Assembly (NCBI GenBank): GCA_036365455.1
Contig: JAWQUS010000003.1
Span: forward strand, 4,422,001 to 4,486,000
DNA length: 64,000 nucleotides
DNA from: Macrosoma leucophasiata
Taxonomy: Eukaryota > Arthropoda > Insecta > Lepidoptera > Hedylidae
Direction of reading: 5' to 3'
The notes under the pieces are model-generated. The model was not told the DNA's origin. It did not search any database and saw only the letters and a program-made list of their open reading frames with translations. The position numbers were made by a program, and so were the translations under genes. Positions 30,247-40,789 of this stretch are shown in pieces (position 1 is the first letter of the stretch; every line of letters begins with the position of its first letter).

Positions 30247-31533
30247 GGAGTTTGAGTTCTTGATACGTACGATCGTGTACCGGTTGTTCAGCAGTGAACG
30301 TGAAATGATGATGATGATCAACCGTTAAGGAGGCCCATTTGAGGTGTTGAGTATCCAGGTTGAAGATCAAAAGATGTTTTATGCTATGACAGTGGCAATA
30401 CTGACGCGATGGTAAGTGAATACGGCAGCCTTAACATCATTTACGCAAAAAAGGGAAGAAGACAGATCTCATTATGTCAAAAACCGTTGCCATTTTCCTG
30501 AGACTCAAGTTGTTTTGCACCTGTACTTGTCTTGGCTTTACATTAGGTACCACTTTACTGAATAGCCACAGTTGGTAGATTATGTCATGCTCAAAATGAT
30601 TCCTACATCTTCAAGCAGTAATTAGATCCGTACTACCAGTATGATATTTCCAAGATTGTCACCATCGAAACCTGAACACGAATATCAATAGACCTTTCAA
30701 CCTATTTGAATCAGATTCCTAAAATTAATCCCCAACACTACGACAAAGAGAGCCGAAGTCATATCTTACGACAGGCCGTTGATTGCACCTCAATCCTATT
30801 TTATATGTCCTGCAATAAAAAGGCATTATACTTTACTTAACTATTACAACTTTCACTAAGCGATAACTAGAAATTGAGACTTAATTTATGTCTGCTGAAA
30901 TAATGTTAACGATCCATAATAATGGTCTCATCCTCAGAGTTACGAATATAATAGCAACAGGCACTTACACGCTTCGCAGGCAAATAAAATAAATCATCGT
31001 ATAGACATTCCAAGACATTTGTAAGTAGAAATTAAATGCAAATCAAATATCTATTTAACCAAATTCATACAACTCGATCTTTAAACTCACGAACAAGCAG
31101 CGACCATTATTATGATTTATACCACATAGCTTATGGCCCAGTTCCATAAAACGTGCCTTGGAACGGCTCGATAAGATTGGAAAGCACCTGTTTTTAATAA
31201 CTCCATGGAACTATAACAATTCGTAACAGTGCAATAACACTGTGGGTAAGTAGGTAGTTAGTCTGATAATTTATAGGTTAGTGTTCCACTTTTAATAAAT
31301 AGATTGTCCATTTCTTTTCGAAGATTTGCTGACAGGATTAGAACCTAAGACTTCTAAATAAACGCTTCGGTTTCTTTATGAATAGAAACCGAAAGATCGC
31401 CACACCTGATGCTGGCTTTTTCCTCAAATATTTATTGAAATAAATAGCATCCTTGCTGTATGGGACACATGCATTTTTATAATGCACCGTCGGCACTTTG
31501 CCGCCGCGCATCGGTTTACGTATAACGCAATAA
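30247..31533. other. Spacer, nothing recognised
   Basis: About 1.3 kb. A weak inverted pair 'agttccataaa'/'ccatggaact' spans 31142-31212 and could be a worn MITE. No supported gene. Confidence 0.45.
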
Positions 31534-31800
31534 TTCAGTTCACGTGCGGTCACCATAAACACCGGTTCTCATTTACCAATTTACCATTTTACCAGTTCGC
31601 GTCGGGTTACCATTCCACGCGTGCTATCTTACCATCTTTTACCATTACCATTCAGTTCACGTGCGGTCACCATAAACGCCGGTTCTTATTTACCAATTTA
31701 CCATTTTACCAGTTCGCGTCGGGTTACCATTCCACGAGTACTATATTACCATCTTTTACCATTACCATTCAAGTTCACGTTCGGCTACCATTACCGCGTG
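31534..31800. repeat. 117-bp tandem repeat, about 2.3 units
   Basis: Units start at 31534, 31651 and (partial) 31768 with 'ttcagttcacgtgcggtcac', then 'caatttaccattttaccagt' and 'tcgcgtcgggttaccattcc'. The period is 39 codons, so frames stay open through it (31482-31868); the repeated peptide has no recognised motif and I regard it as non-coding. Confidence 0.88.
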
Positions 31801-31868
31801 TGCTCCCGTATTTATTCCGGCTACTTAATTGTACCATTTGCACCATCATTATAATAAGTTACCAGTAA

Positions 31869-32506
31869 TAAACCATACCGTATCTAATCCTAATCTACGT
31901 CTTTATATTTCTCCTCCAACAACCCAAACACTTGCTTTATTACATAAGAATTAAAAATGTTGTCTTAAATATTCTAGCTAATAACTGAAGCTATGCCTGA
32001 AGTATATTTAAAATACCTATGTATTGTAAGAATACTTTACATCACCGCGCATGAGTACAAAACAGCGTAGATCTAAATAAAAATGAGCCTAGCCTTTAAA
32101 TGGAGATGTTAGATTAAAATTCCACATAAACACATACCTACTTATTGTCCTCAATAAAACGCGCGACAGGCATGTAAGATTCAACAATGTAACCAAAGTA
32201 TAAAGTGTTAAGTACACGAGAACTAACGTAAATTTCTACTTTACGCTACAGCGTCAGCTACTTTAATTTAATATTTTGATAAACGTCAAACTCCATTTAA
32301 GCTCATCTCACCGTAATATCAAAGTTCAACAAGATAATATGACTGAAAATAACAACGAACTTGAACCTCATAAAACTTCAGCGTCGCGATCACATTGTAC
32401 GCGAAGTTATCTCCGAAGATAACGAGCGACATACTAATGAGTTTGACTTGTTACTACGATGAATTCACGTTACAAGAACTTCTAATTTTAAGTTATATAT
32501 TGAAGA
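31869..32506. other. AT-rich spacer, nothing recognised
   Basis: No repeat or coding signal found in about 640 bp. Confidence 0.5.
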
Positions 32507-33460
32507 CTAGCTGTGCCCGCGACTTCGACCGCAGCGATTTTTTTTCAATATAATAACCACCATCCATCACCATCAACACCACCAACACCAACGCCACCAA
32601 AGCCACCAACGCCACCAAAGCCACCGACGCCACCAACACCACCAACGCCATAAACACCACCAACAACACTAACAACACTAACACCACCAACACCACCAAC
32701 ACCACCAACACCACCAACACCACCAACACCACTAACACCACCAACACCACCAACACCACCAACACCACCAACACCACCAACACCACCAACACCACCAACA
32801 CCACCAACACCACCAACACCACCAACACCACCAACACCACCAACACCACCAACACCACCAACACCACTAACACCACCAACACCACCAACACCACCAACAC
32901 CACCAACGCCACCAACACCACCAACACCACCAACACCACCAACACCACCAACACCACTAACACCACCAACACCACCAACACCACCAACACCACCAACACC
33001 ACCAACACCACTAACACCACCAACACCACCAACACCACCAACACCACTAACACCACCAACACCACCAACACCACCAACACCACCAACACCACCAACACCA
33101 CCAACACCACCAACACCACCAACACCACCAACGCCACCAACACCACCAACACCACCAACACCACCAACGCCACCAACACCACCAACACCACCAACACCAC
33201 CAACACCACCAACACCACCAACACCACCAACACCACCAACACCACCAACACCACCAACGCCACCAACGCCATCAACACCACCAACACCACCAACACCACC
33301 AACACCACCAACACCACCAACACCACCAACACCACCAACACCACCAACACCACCAACACCACCAACACCACCAACACCACTAACACCACCAACACCACCA
33401 ATAGCCCCATTACCATTTTATATTACAAACAGACACTCTAATTTTGTTTATTTGTACAGA
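32507..33460 (-). mobile_element. Hel-1 containing a large minisatellite
   Basis: Left edge 'a|ctagctgtgcccgcgacttc' and right edge '...acaaataaacaaaa' region ending GTACAGA before T are the two Hel-1 ends on the minus strand (TCTGTAC...CTAG). 'tattacaaacagacactcta' at 33421 is the inverse of the Hel-1 5' block. Most of the body is replaced by the array at 32557-33404. Confidence 0.78.
32557..33404. repeat. 9-bp minisatellite (ACCACCAAC)n, ~94 units
   Basis: Nearly pure array with scattered variants (accgcc, actaac, agcc) concentrated at its left edge. On the minus strand one frame reads Val/Leu repeats without a stop; no start context or signal supports translation. Confidence 0.95.
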
Positions 33461-33746
33461 TGTACAGATGAAGTAGAAATTGGAAGTATAATTGAAAGAA
33501 GGGCGAAGTTTTAGATACACAGGCAGAATACGTGGAGTTACTTAAGAATTCCACTCGCTTAGGTACCTTGCATACGCAAAAGCTGAAATGAGCTACATTT
33601 TAAGAAGGCCCTGTGATAAAACCACCAACGATCCATTTGATGAAACATTAACCTGTCTTTCAACATTTTTTTTATTTCTATTTGGGTTCTAGTGTCGAGC
33701 ACAAAGGGGTAGGCCGCATTTCCTTTCAAATGAAGGGTTTCAATTT
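33461..33746. other. Short spacer
   Basis: No family match. Contains 'aaatgaagggttt' (33728), which is repeated at 33982 as part of the tandem duplication described with the next two entries. Confidence 0.5.
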
Positions 33747-33980
33747 TTACTGGTGGTAGAACTCCAGTGACGGAGCTCACGGGCGTAGGCGCCACCGCAT
33801 TACCTAATATACTTGCCGCTAAATGGTAGTGTTCAGCACTATCGTGTTCCGGTCAGGTATGGCCCCGTAATTTCCGGCACAGAGGCATATCACCTTAGGC
33901 TTCAGGAGTGATTACGCATCTGCATTTTGTCCTTGATCTTTGTGTAAGTGTCTATAGGCTGCAGTCATAACTTAACATTT
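33747..33980 (+). mobile_element. RP-A (A1), 3'-truncated, first of a tandem pair
   Basis: Full 5' hairpin and body up to 'cagtcataacttaacatt', then cut and joined to a second copy of the upstream flank and element. 'gtggtaatgtac' is missing after 'ggtcagg'. Confidence 0.88.
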
Positions 33981-33994
33981 TAAATGAAGGGTTT

Positions 33995-34283
33995 TTCCCA
34001 GTGTCGGAGCGGGCGTAGGCGCCACCGCATTACCTAATATACTTGCCGCTAAATGGTAGTGTTCAGCACTATCGTGTTCCGGTGGTAATGTGCGGCCGTC
34101 AAGTGGTAATGCACTGTCCTGTAATTTCCGGCACAGAAGCGTAACACCTTAGGCTTCAGGAGTGTTAACGCATTTACATTTTGACCTTGGTCTTATTGTG
34201 GATGTCTATAGGCTGCGGTCATCACTTAACATCAATGTGAACTGCATGCTTGTTTGCCACTTCGATTACATAAAAAAGGTGAT
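33995..34283 (+). mobile_element. RP-A (A1), second of a tandem pair
   Basis: Follows 'aaatgaagggttt' (33982-33994), the same flank as copy one, so this looks like a ~254-bp tandem duplication and not a new insertion. The 5' end is damaged, and 'ggtggtaatg' plus 'aagtggtaatg' shows a small internal duplication near 34081-34113. Ends in the family tail and A's. Confidence 0.85.
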
Positions 34284-34330
34284 GAAGGTATGTAGCACTA
34301 TCTTAATGGCCTTCGCCTTCTGGCGCCCAT

Positions 34331-34387
34331 CGTTAATTCCCATCCAGTAGAAGCGCCCCTGGCGCTTCTACTGGATGGGAATTAACG
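34331..34387. repeat. Perfect 27-bp hairpin
   Basis: cgttaattcccatccagtag plus aagcgcc (34331-34357) is perfectly mirrored at 34361-34387, with the loop 'cct'. It lies between an RP-A tail and an inverted RP-A fragment. Such perfect pairing suggests recent origin or an assembly fold-back. Confidence 0.92.
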
Positions 34388-34394
34388 ACGATTA

Positions 34395-34467
34395 ATGAAA
34401 ATTACCATTTAGCGGCAGATAAATTGGGTAATGGTGCCTACGCCCTCGAGCTGAACCACCAGTAAAA
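34395..34467 (-). mobile_element. RP-A 5' fragment, internally deleted
   Basis: 'taccatttagcggcagataa', 'gggtaatggtgcctacgccc', 'gaaccaccagtaaaat'. Inverted relative to the copies just upstream. Confidence 0.7.
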
Positions 34468-35387
34468 TATACAACGTGTAACAGGATTGAATGTACAACC
34501 CGAAACTAGTTAGTTCAGAATCGATAACCGAATCGATTTCAGACATTTTTGATAATGGTAATATTTTGTCCCAAAATAAATTAAAATTAAGGACATTATG
34601 GTCACCCATTTGGTGAACAGTCAATACAAACGAAAATGAGACTAACGTCTATCCAAAATAAAATGCTAGTCTCAGCAAGTTCATTAGAACTCGTTGAGAC
34701 GTGCTTTTTATTTTAAATAAAAATAATTTTATTACTAGCGAGTTTTAAATAAGGGTACCCAAGTTACGCTACATCACTTTTTTCGGTTCGTGTTTTATGT
34801 GTAACCGTAGGTAGAGGTAGGATAAGTATGCATAGGGTGCGCATACTGTTCGTACAAATTGAGGACAACTTATTTCTTAAATAAATAATATTAAATACAT
34901 AAACATGTAATTTTAATTCATGTATTATGATTATAACTCGATTTTCTAATCGATGTGTTAGATAGTGTGCGTTATTCCCGTTACACGTTGTATATACATA
35001 TTAATTTCCGTATTTCAATACACATTCTGTGCGCAGATCAAATGCCAGGAAATCGTTGCATAACCACCGCGGAAACAGTTCCGTCGTGTATAAAGTAAAC
35101 ACATAGCTTGGAAAGTTCACAACGACATTTCCCGGAAAACGGAGTTAGGAAAACAATTTTCCACAGCAATTTTCCGAGCGGTCTTTGTAGAAATGTCATT
35201 TCAATCAACGACAAAACAGAGTTGGAGTTGTATTGTGTTGTAATCTCGTTGTTGCAACTTTGGAAACTCGTTGGGTCATGATGAAAACTTTGGGTAAGTA
35301 CGAAAAAGTTTTACGTTATTCAATCGTGTTTTAAGTTGAATTATATTTTCAGATTAATTGTCGGATCTGGATTTTTTTCTTTCTTTT
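34468..35387. other. Spacer, nothing recognised
   Basis: About 900 bp, AT-rich; 'gtaagtacg' near 35294 follows a short ATG frame but no acceptor-bounded exon could be paired with it. Confidence 0.45.
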
Positions 35388-35656
35388 TATTTCTTAAAGT
35401 GGCAAACAAGCGTGCAATTCACATTGATGTTAAGTGATGACTGCAGCCTATAGACACCCACACAACGACCAAAGACCAAAATGCAGATGCGCTGCCACTC
35501 CTGAGGCATTAGGTGTTATGCCTTTGTGCCGGAAATTACAGAGCCGTACATGACCGAACACGATAGTGCTGAACACTACCATTTAGCGGCAAGTATATTA
35601 GGTAATGCGGTGGTGCCTACGCTCGCGAGCTCCGTCATTGGAGTTCTACCACCAGT
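35388..35656 (-). mobile_element. RP-A (A1), near full length
   Basis: All family blocks on the minus strand, ending 'gttctaccaccagtgg'. 'ttaccacc' is lost next to 'gccgtacatgaccgaacac'. Confidence 0.9.
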
Positions 35657-35849
35657 GGACGAGCGATTTTTTGACGAGTGTCCTTAATAGTCTTATAGAC
35701 AGCGGATTCTGTACGCTCCGAACCGTCTGGCCGTGTGTAGAGGAGTCCGGCGGACATAATTAGATATTATTAATCAAGCCCGATGCGGTCCGCACGCGCA
35801 GATTTGGTCTTGTGTGTTATTGCTACGAGTATAATAGATGCTTATAGGC

Positions 35850-35985
35850 AATAGTATTTACTTACTATCAACGTGAACTGTAACCTGTTTGGCTGTCTGT
35901 ACTGTCAATACTTTCAAAGAAATAAAAAACCACTGTAACCTGTTTGTCTGTCTGTACTGTCAATACTTTCAAATAAACCAATTTC
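35850..35985. repeat. Two tandem 55-bp units joined to an RP-A-like tail
   Basis: 'actgtaacctgtttggctgt' (35877) recurs at 35932 with period 55, including 'ctgtactgtcaatactttca'. Just upstream, 'taggcaatagtatttactta' resembles a degenerate RP-A tail. Confidence 0.75.
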
Positions 35986-36039
35986 AGAAAAACCATTACT
36001 AATATTTCAAAGCGATTTTTACGTCAGTATTATGATTTT

Positions 36040-36520
36040 TTTTTATGTTAAACGATTGACAGTCAAGCAGACGGGCCACCTTATAAAAGTAGTCACCGTC
36101 GCCTATGAACATTTGTAACATCAGGGGAGTCGCCAACGCGCTGCCAGCCCTGAAGGACTCTTTTGACGCCATTTTTGAAGAACCCCATATTGTAGCACCG
36201 AGGGAACACCTCAGAGGGAAGTTCATTCCACAATTAACACGTTCTGGGCAAAAACGAACGTGAGCACCGCACCGTTGAACATTGCCAGGTGTCCAGTCGG
36301 TGAGGGTGGAACTTCTCTCTTCGGCGGGTAGTACGGTGTAGGAAAAGAGACGGTACCATGTCGAACAGTTCAACAGAGCACTCGGCATTGTAGAGACGGT
36401 ATAAAACGCAAAGACTCCCAATGTCTCGTCGCAGGCTCAGATGTTCGAGCCTGTCAGTAAATCCTGGGTCGTTAACACTACGAAACGGCGCGCCTTTGTA
36501 GGGAGTCAAGTGGATCATGG
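36040..36520 (-). mobile_element. Jockey/CR1-type LINE, 3' end with broken ORF2
   Basis: The minus-strand frame 36234-36518 encodes the tail of ORF2 after the reverse-transcriptase domain: YRLYNAECSVELFDMVPS, then RTTRRREKFHPHRLDTWQ and SRSFLPRT, a well-known conserved C-terminal motif of insect non-LTR elements. A stop falls after LPRTC; the next residues continue in another frame, so the frame is broken. The 3' UTR follows (tggcagcgcgttggcgactc on the minus strand) with 'ggcccgtctgcttgactgtc' and an A-run at 36040. The RT and endonuclease domains are absent (5' truncation). Confidence 0.8.
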
Positions 36521-36625
36521 TGGATTCTCACAAAAAATTATTTCCATTCAATAGCAATAAGCCATTTTGTATTAGGTACATGACACTTTTCGATCAAGCA
36601 TTTATTTGTTGAAAAAATTAAGTAT

Positions 36626-36740
36626 GGCCCCGTAATAACTATCACAGAGACACAACTAAGGTATCTTGTGTTGCTGCACTCGACACTTAATATCAATATT
36701 AGCTGCATGCTTGTTTGCCACCTATTTACATTAAAAATTA
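36626..36740 (+). mobile_element. RP-A (A2), 3' portion with internal deletion
   Basis: 'gccccgtaataactatcaca' then a shortened centre, and 'ttagctgcatgcttgtttgc' plus 'cacctatttacattaaaaa'. Confidence 0.7.
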
Positions 36741-37454
36741 AGATAACAAGATAATATATACGCGTGGGTGAAGTGAAAGTAATGAATTTATAAGTGCAAG
36801 TGAAAGATCTTTTACAATCGACACACAATGTACATGTATACATATTCTTATACGTAACATATTTATGAATAAGTATCTAGTTAACTTAATTTTTTAAGCT
36901 ATTGTTTTCCTGTTCAGAACTAAACGTGTTAGTAGATATATTAATGCGGAAACATATTAATGGTTGTTATTATTATTATTTTTTTGTTTTTTTAATTATG
37001 GCATCGCTTTTACGCATATTGCCAGTGTCAAGTAAAACGATATTTCATATTTATTTTAGCAGCGTAAAAGTTAGTTTAATAGTCATCAAGTATAATATGC
37101 AAGTATCAAGTATATAAGTTATCAGGTATAATATGTCAGTCAAGTGAGTTACAGTGAAATTATTCGAGTAAAGCGATGGCTACTTTACCAGAACATTTAC
37201 AATGAAGTTTTGGAGGCAACCTGAAAGGTCGTGTTTTTGCACTGTTATTGTATTTCACTATACACGGGCACTGTAATAAACCTATACCAAACAAAATGCC
37301 ACCAAACTTTATTCAATATAACTTAAAAATACACCAAGAAAATGAAATAAAATAAGAGCACCACACGCCTCTTTCAAGGTTCCCGCCAAAACCTCTAATT
37401 GTTGTTAGTTTTTAAGAAGTGTTTTACATTGTTATGTCAACTGTTTGTTTTCTT
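36741..37454. other. AT-rich spacer, nothing recognised
   Basis: Several 'caagtat' and 'atcaagtata' motifs recur around 37080-37130, a weak short-period repetition. No gene signal. Confidence 0.45.
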
Positions 37455-37492
37455 AAATAAATAAAAATAAATAAATAAAATAAATAAATGTA
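37455..37492. repeat. (AAAT)n microsatellite
   Basis: Imperfect 'aaataaataaaaataaataa' run. Confidence 0.85.
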
Positions 37493-37661
37493 GTCGACTC
37501 ACGTATGGGCGTTAATACTGAAGAAAGTTCAGCCTTAAGATTAACGCACACTTATGGAAGTCGAAAGCGTTAAATGAATCAAATTTGACGAGACGTTACA
37601 TGTATATTTTTCTTCGCCATAGCTGAAGGTTGTTGTGATCCAGAAACGCCTTAGTCAAAGT

Positions 37662-37695
37662 GTCAGCCTATTTATCTACGAATAAATAGGCTGAC
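37662..37695. repeat. 14-bp perfect hairpin
   Basis: gtcagcctatttat (37662-37675) pairs with ataaataggctgac (37682-37695); loop ctacga. It lies just before a locally duplicated segment. No U-tract follows, so it is not terminator-like. Confidence 0.85.
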
Positions 37696-37705
37696 GTTAT
37701 AGTAC

Positions 37706-37822
37706 AGTATAGAAGACTTTAAAATTAATTTCTTTCGTCGTTCGCCTCGTTTATGAGTCTAGTAGAGTTTTAATGTTTGCAAAGAATAAACTCGATGCGG
37801 ACAGTGGATTACTTAAGCTATC
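37706..37822. repeat. Local duplicated segment V, copy 1
   Basis: 'tttaaaattaatttctttcg', 'gttcgcctcgtttatgagtc', 'gaataaactcgatgcggaca' and 'ttacttaagctatc' recur at 38276-38395 in the same order. Confidence 0.65.
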
Positions 37823-37838
37823 AATTGGTTTGAACTAT

Positions 37839-38127
37839 TTTACTGGTGGTAGAGCTCCAGTGACGGTACTCGCGAGCGTAGGCACCACCGCATTACCTAA
37901 TATGCTTGCCGCCAAATTTTAGTGTTCAGCACTATCGTGTTCCGGTCAGGTGGTAATGTACAGCCCTGTAATTTTCAGCACAGAGGCATAACACCTTAGG
38001 CCTCAGGAGTGGTAACGCACCTGCGTTTTGACCTTGGTCTTTGTGTGGGTGTCTTTAGGCTGCAGTCATCACTTAACATCAATGTGAACTGCATGCTTTT
38101 TTACCACTACGATTTCATAAAAAAAAA
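37839..38127 (+). mobile_element. RP-A (A1), full length
   Basis: Complete from 'tttactggtggtagagctcc' to 'ctacgatttcataaaaaaaa'. It lies between the two V copies. A further tail piece, 'gcacgcttgtttgccaccat' (38131-38150), follows directly, remnant of a second copy. Confidence 0.92.
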
Positions 38128-38275
38128 CTGCACGCTTGTTTGCCACCATCATTAAATAGGTACATTAAAACACTTATTTTACTCCCGTGTATAATATAAT
38201 ACCTATTGACTTAAACTCTCATGCGATTAAATAGGTTGGTTCCCCGTGCCAAATTCAATGACATTATTCCAAAAC

Positions 38276-38395
38276 TATAGAATGTTTAAAATTAATTTTG
38301 TTCGACGCGTTCGCCTCGCTTGTGAGTCAACCTTTATAATATTCACAACGAATAAACTCGAGGCAGAAACTGCATTACTTAATCTATCTGATACC
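38276..38395. repeat. Local duplicated segment V, copy 2
   Basis: Direct repeat of 37706-37822, about 75-80% alike by eye, 570 bp downstream. Confidence 0.65.
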
Positions 38396-38471
38396 CTGAT
38401 AGATCATAGTGCACGACGTCGACCCTTACTTATTGAGAACCTGAACATCTTTAGCTTGTAGTCTTGAGTGA

Positions 38472-38591
38472 TATTCATAGACCGCACTACGTCTTTACTT
38501 TGAGCAAAGTATGCTTAATGACGCTCAGTATGAATTTTGACAGTTCGAAGCGTACTTTGCTCAAAGTGAAGTCGTAGCGCGGTCTGTGAAT
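38472..38591. mobile_element. Hairpin MITE
   Basis: The left arm 'attcatagaccgcactacgt', 'actttgagcaaagtatgctt' is mirrored by 'aagcgtactttgctcaaagt', 'gtcgtagcgcggtctgtgaat'. Arms are about 41 bp with few mismatches around a ~37-bp loop. No coding. Confidence 0.8.
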
Positions 38592-38676
38592 CTCGCCCTT
38601 AGTATCGATTTTGATGTCTTGGGAACTCTTGGGTGATATGGTCACTGTGGCGCAGCATTACTGGTGGTTCACATGC

Positions 38677-38707
38677 AAAAATCTTTAAAAATATTTTTAA
38701 AGATTTT
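38677..38707. repeat. AT-rich perfect palindrome
   Basis: aaaatctttaaaaat is followed directly by its inverse. Low complexity; could be cruciform-prone. Confidence 0.7.
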
Positions 38708-38784
38708 ATTGCATTACTTTGTTGACTTGACTAATGTATATTCATACCAAATAACAGTTTTCTACAAAACTCCGAACAAATGTA

Positions 38785-38848
38785 ACGGCGTACTGACAGA
38801 TAGACAGACGGACGGTATAGGGTTTCCTTGTACGGAACTCTAAAAGTC
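38785..38848 (-). mobile_element. 'GGGTTCCGTA' repeat, end fragment
   Basis: 'gacagatagacagacggacg' and 'ccttgtacggaactctaaaa' are the minus-strand form of the TTCCGTA repeat with its (TCTG)n run. Confidence 0.55.
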
Positions 38849-39401
38849 AGGAGTGCACACAATTATTGGATTCTAATAAAGATTCCATTGACCTAATTAC
38901 GCGCGGAAAAGTAAAAAAACTGATAATGTTACTTGAAAGTCAGTTGTTGGAAGCATTGCATTCGAATAACGAAAGATATAAAAAATACGTTTAAAAATAA
39001 AGCTTCATTTTATGGAATTACCCTTCTCACCACAGACAGTAACAGTTTTTGTAAACTGGGAAGCAAAATGCAGGGTTGATTTTTGTTTAATGTATACCAT
39101 TCGTGAAAAAAGGTTTATTCAAAAAGTACGCTGTAAAAGCTTTAATAAAAAGGTAAAAAAACGAGTGTTGTTTGCATGTGCGTGTTCAATTTTATACAAA
39201 ATTTGTATCCGAAAATTATAAAGCATATGAAGAGTACAAGTTTTTTTTTTATCATGCCATTGGCAAATAATCACACGTTTCACATCGATGGTTTTTGATT
39301 TAACCGATTCGGGATCGGTGAATGACATCCATCGATAACTAATGAATAGCTTGACAACCGATAGATATAATTTTTGAATAATATATCGATAAAATGCCGC
39401 T

Positions 39402-39480
39402 GTATGTAATAATTTTGAAGGACTGCTTATCCTGAGGTCGCGGGTTCGATTTCTATCCGAAGACAAAATGTCTTTAATTT
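39402..39480 (+). mobile_element. tRNA-derived SINE head fragment (B-box half)
   Basis: 'ctgcttatcctgaggtcgcg' followed by B-box 'gggttcgatttctatccgaa' and an A/T-rich tail. Matches the head at 57540. The A-box half is absent. The minus open frame 39119-39466 partly reads this head in reverse. Confidence 0.65.
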
Positions 39481-40008
39481 TTTCTTTAATTAATCAATTA
39501 GGTAATTCGGTGATGCCTATGACCTAGCGCTTCGACTGTGAGCGAAACGAGATCGAACCTTAGAGTTCAGGCATATTAACCAACCACAAAGCCACTAAAA
39601 TTGTTTTATTTTTAAATATTTCACTTTAACGCTAAAACTCATCGTAGAGGTAGAGAACTGCACCCCACTCAACATTAGGACCTATCTCCCCACCATAGAG
39701 TGTGAAAACCAACCGTATGTAATTCAGTAATAAAGTTCACGAGACCGGCAGTATTCGAGATATACGACTAACTGAAGACCGACTGTATAAAGTTCAAACA
39801 TGTACAAATGGTTCAGCATCCGAGATATAAAAGATTTCACTTTGCAAGTTTCAAACTTAAGTCGTGTGAGAATGAAAAGTTTTTCGCTTGTCTTGTTTCC
39901 ATGCTATAAAGTATAAACTTCATGTATGATGTCCCGAAATTGTATGATTTTACAGCATTTAGGTACATACAATGTGTGTTACGGAAAAGCTTCTGCCACA
40001 TATCAAAG

Positions 40009-40387
40009 AATAATAATAATAATAATAATGGCAACCCATTATACGTCCCACTGCTGGGCACGAGTCTCTCCCCTTTTTTTTTTGGGGGGGGAGGCCTGGA
40101 GCTTACTCCACTACGCTGCTCCAATGCGGATTGGTGGAGGTGGGTGGGTTAGTGGCCAACCCGCTGTCGGATGTTTTCAAACCGCCCATTAGGCCTCCGA
40201 CAAGGTTTAACGACTGCTATCCATCGATAGCAACCGGGATCGACGGCTTAACGTGCCCTCCGAAGCACGGAAACGCGCATTTAATTTGCCACTAGCGGTC
40301 ACCCATCATACTACCCGACCGCGCCCGTAGTGCTTGACCGAGTAGATCGTATACGATCTACACCAGCCGCTGGGCCATGCGCGCTTC
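40009..40387 (-). mobile_element. 5S-SINE, full length
   Basis: (aat)n start, 'ggcaacccattatacgtccc', full body, then the 5S-like head inverted (gcggtcacccatcatac, accgcgcccgtagtgcttga) to 'gccatgcgcgcttc'. An 8-bp direct repeat tatcaaag (40001-40008 and 40388-40395) flanks it. In box A, 'cttgacc' replaces 'cttaacc'. The plus open frames here read the element in reverse. Confidence 0.88.
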
Positions 40388-40539
40388 TATCAAAGGTTAA
40401 TGATATTTAAATGCAGAGTAAACGTTTTTTTCTCTTATGCGTTCTGTTTCGATACAAGATAAGTGAGCTATTTAATATACAACTAAATGCTGCACATGGC
40501 GTGAAGTGTATGATGTCATAAATAGCAATTAATTTCGGC
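40388..40539. other. Short spacer
   Basis: Contains the right target-site repeat of the 5S-SINE; otherwise nothing recognised. Confidence 0.5.
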
Positions 40540-40626
40540 CACCTGTTACATTGTTACCGGCGAATCGAGTGTGCTTTGCATTTACCTCTGCCTACCCCTT
40601 CGGAGCTTACAGGCGTGAAATTATGT
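40540..40626 (+). mobile_element. SINE-G 3' fragment
   Basis: 'cacctgttacattgttaccg' and 'ctctgcctaccccttcggag' with 'cttacaggcgtgaaatta'. 5'-truncated, with a deletion around the 'tgcatgtatgcttgaatgc' part. Confidence 0.75.
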
Positions 40627-40789
40627 TCCGAACATTGCTATGCCCAAACCTAACTTAGGATACCTTACGAGTTCCTCAGAGAAATCGAGGAGTGGTTAAA
40701 GGTAATCAATCTATGTCTGTGGTTATCTGTGATAGCTATAATCTCTTTAGCCTGCGCATCTTCTGATAATTTCAGCTGAGAGACTTACA

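Noticed and set aside
32493..33416. 307-codon open frame on the minus strand (Val/Leu repeats)
   Set aside because: Direct translation of a 9-bp minisatellite within a Helitron; the frame is open only because the period is a multiple of three.
34331..34387. Bacterial-type terminator or phage attachment site
   Set aside because: No U-tract, and all surrounding repeats are lepidopteran.
34468..35387. Host first exon with donor site near 35294
   Set aside because: A short ATG frame followed by gtaagtacg was seen, but there is no partner exon, domain or codon bias to support it.
35999..36421. 140-codon frame on the minus strand as a gene
   Set aside because: It overlaps the broken ORF2 end of a LINE in another frame; only its middle part continues the LINE sequence.
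39119..39466. 115-codon minus frame as an exon
   Set aside because: Its start lies in a tRNA-derived SINE head read in reverse (a familiar RTRDLR-type peptide from reversed B-boxes); no splice or motif support.
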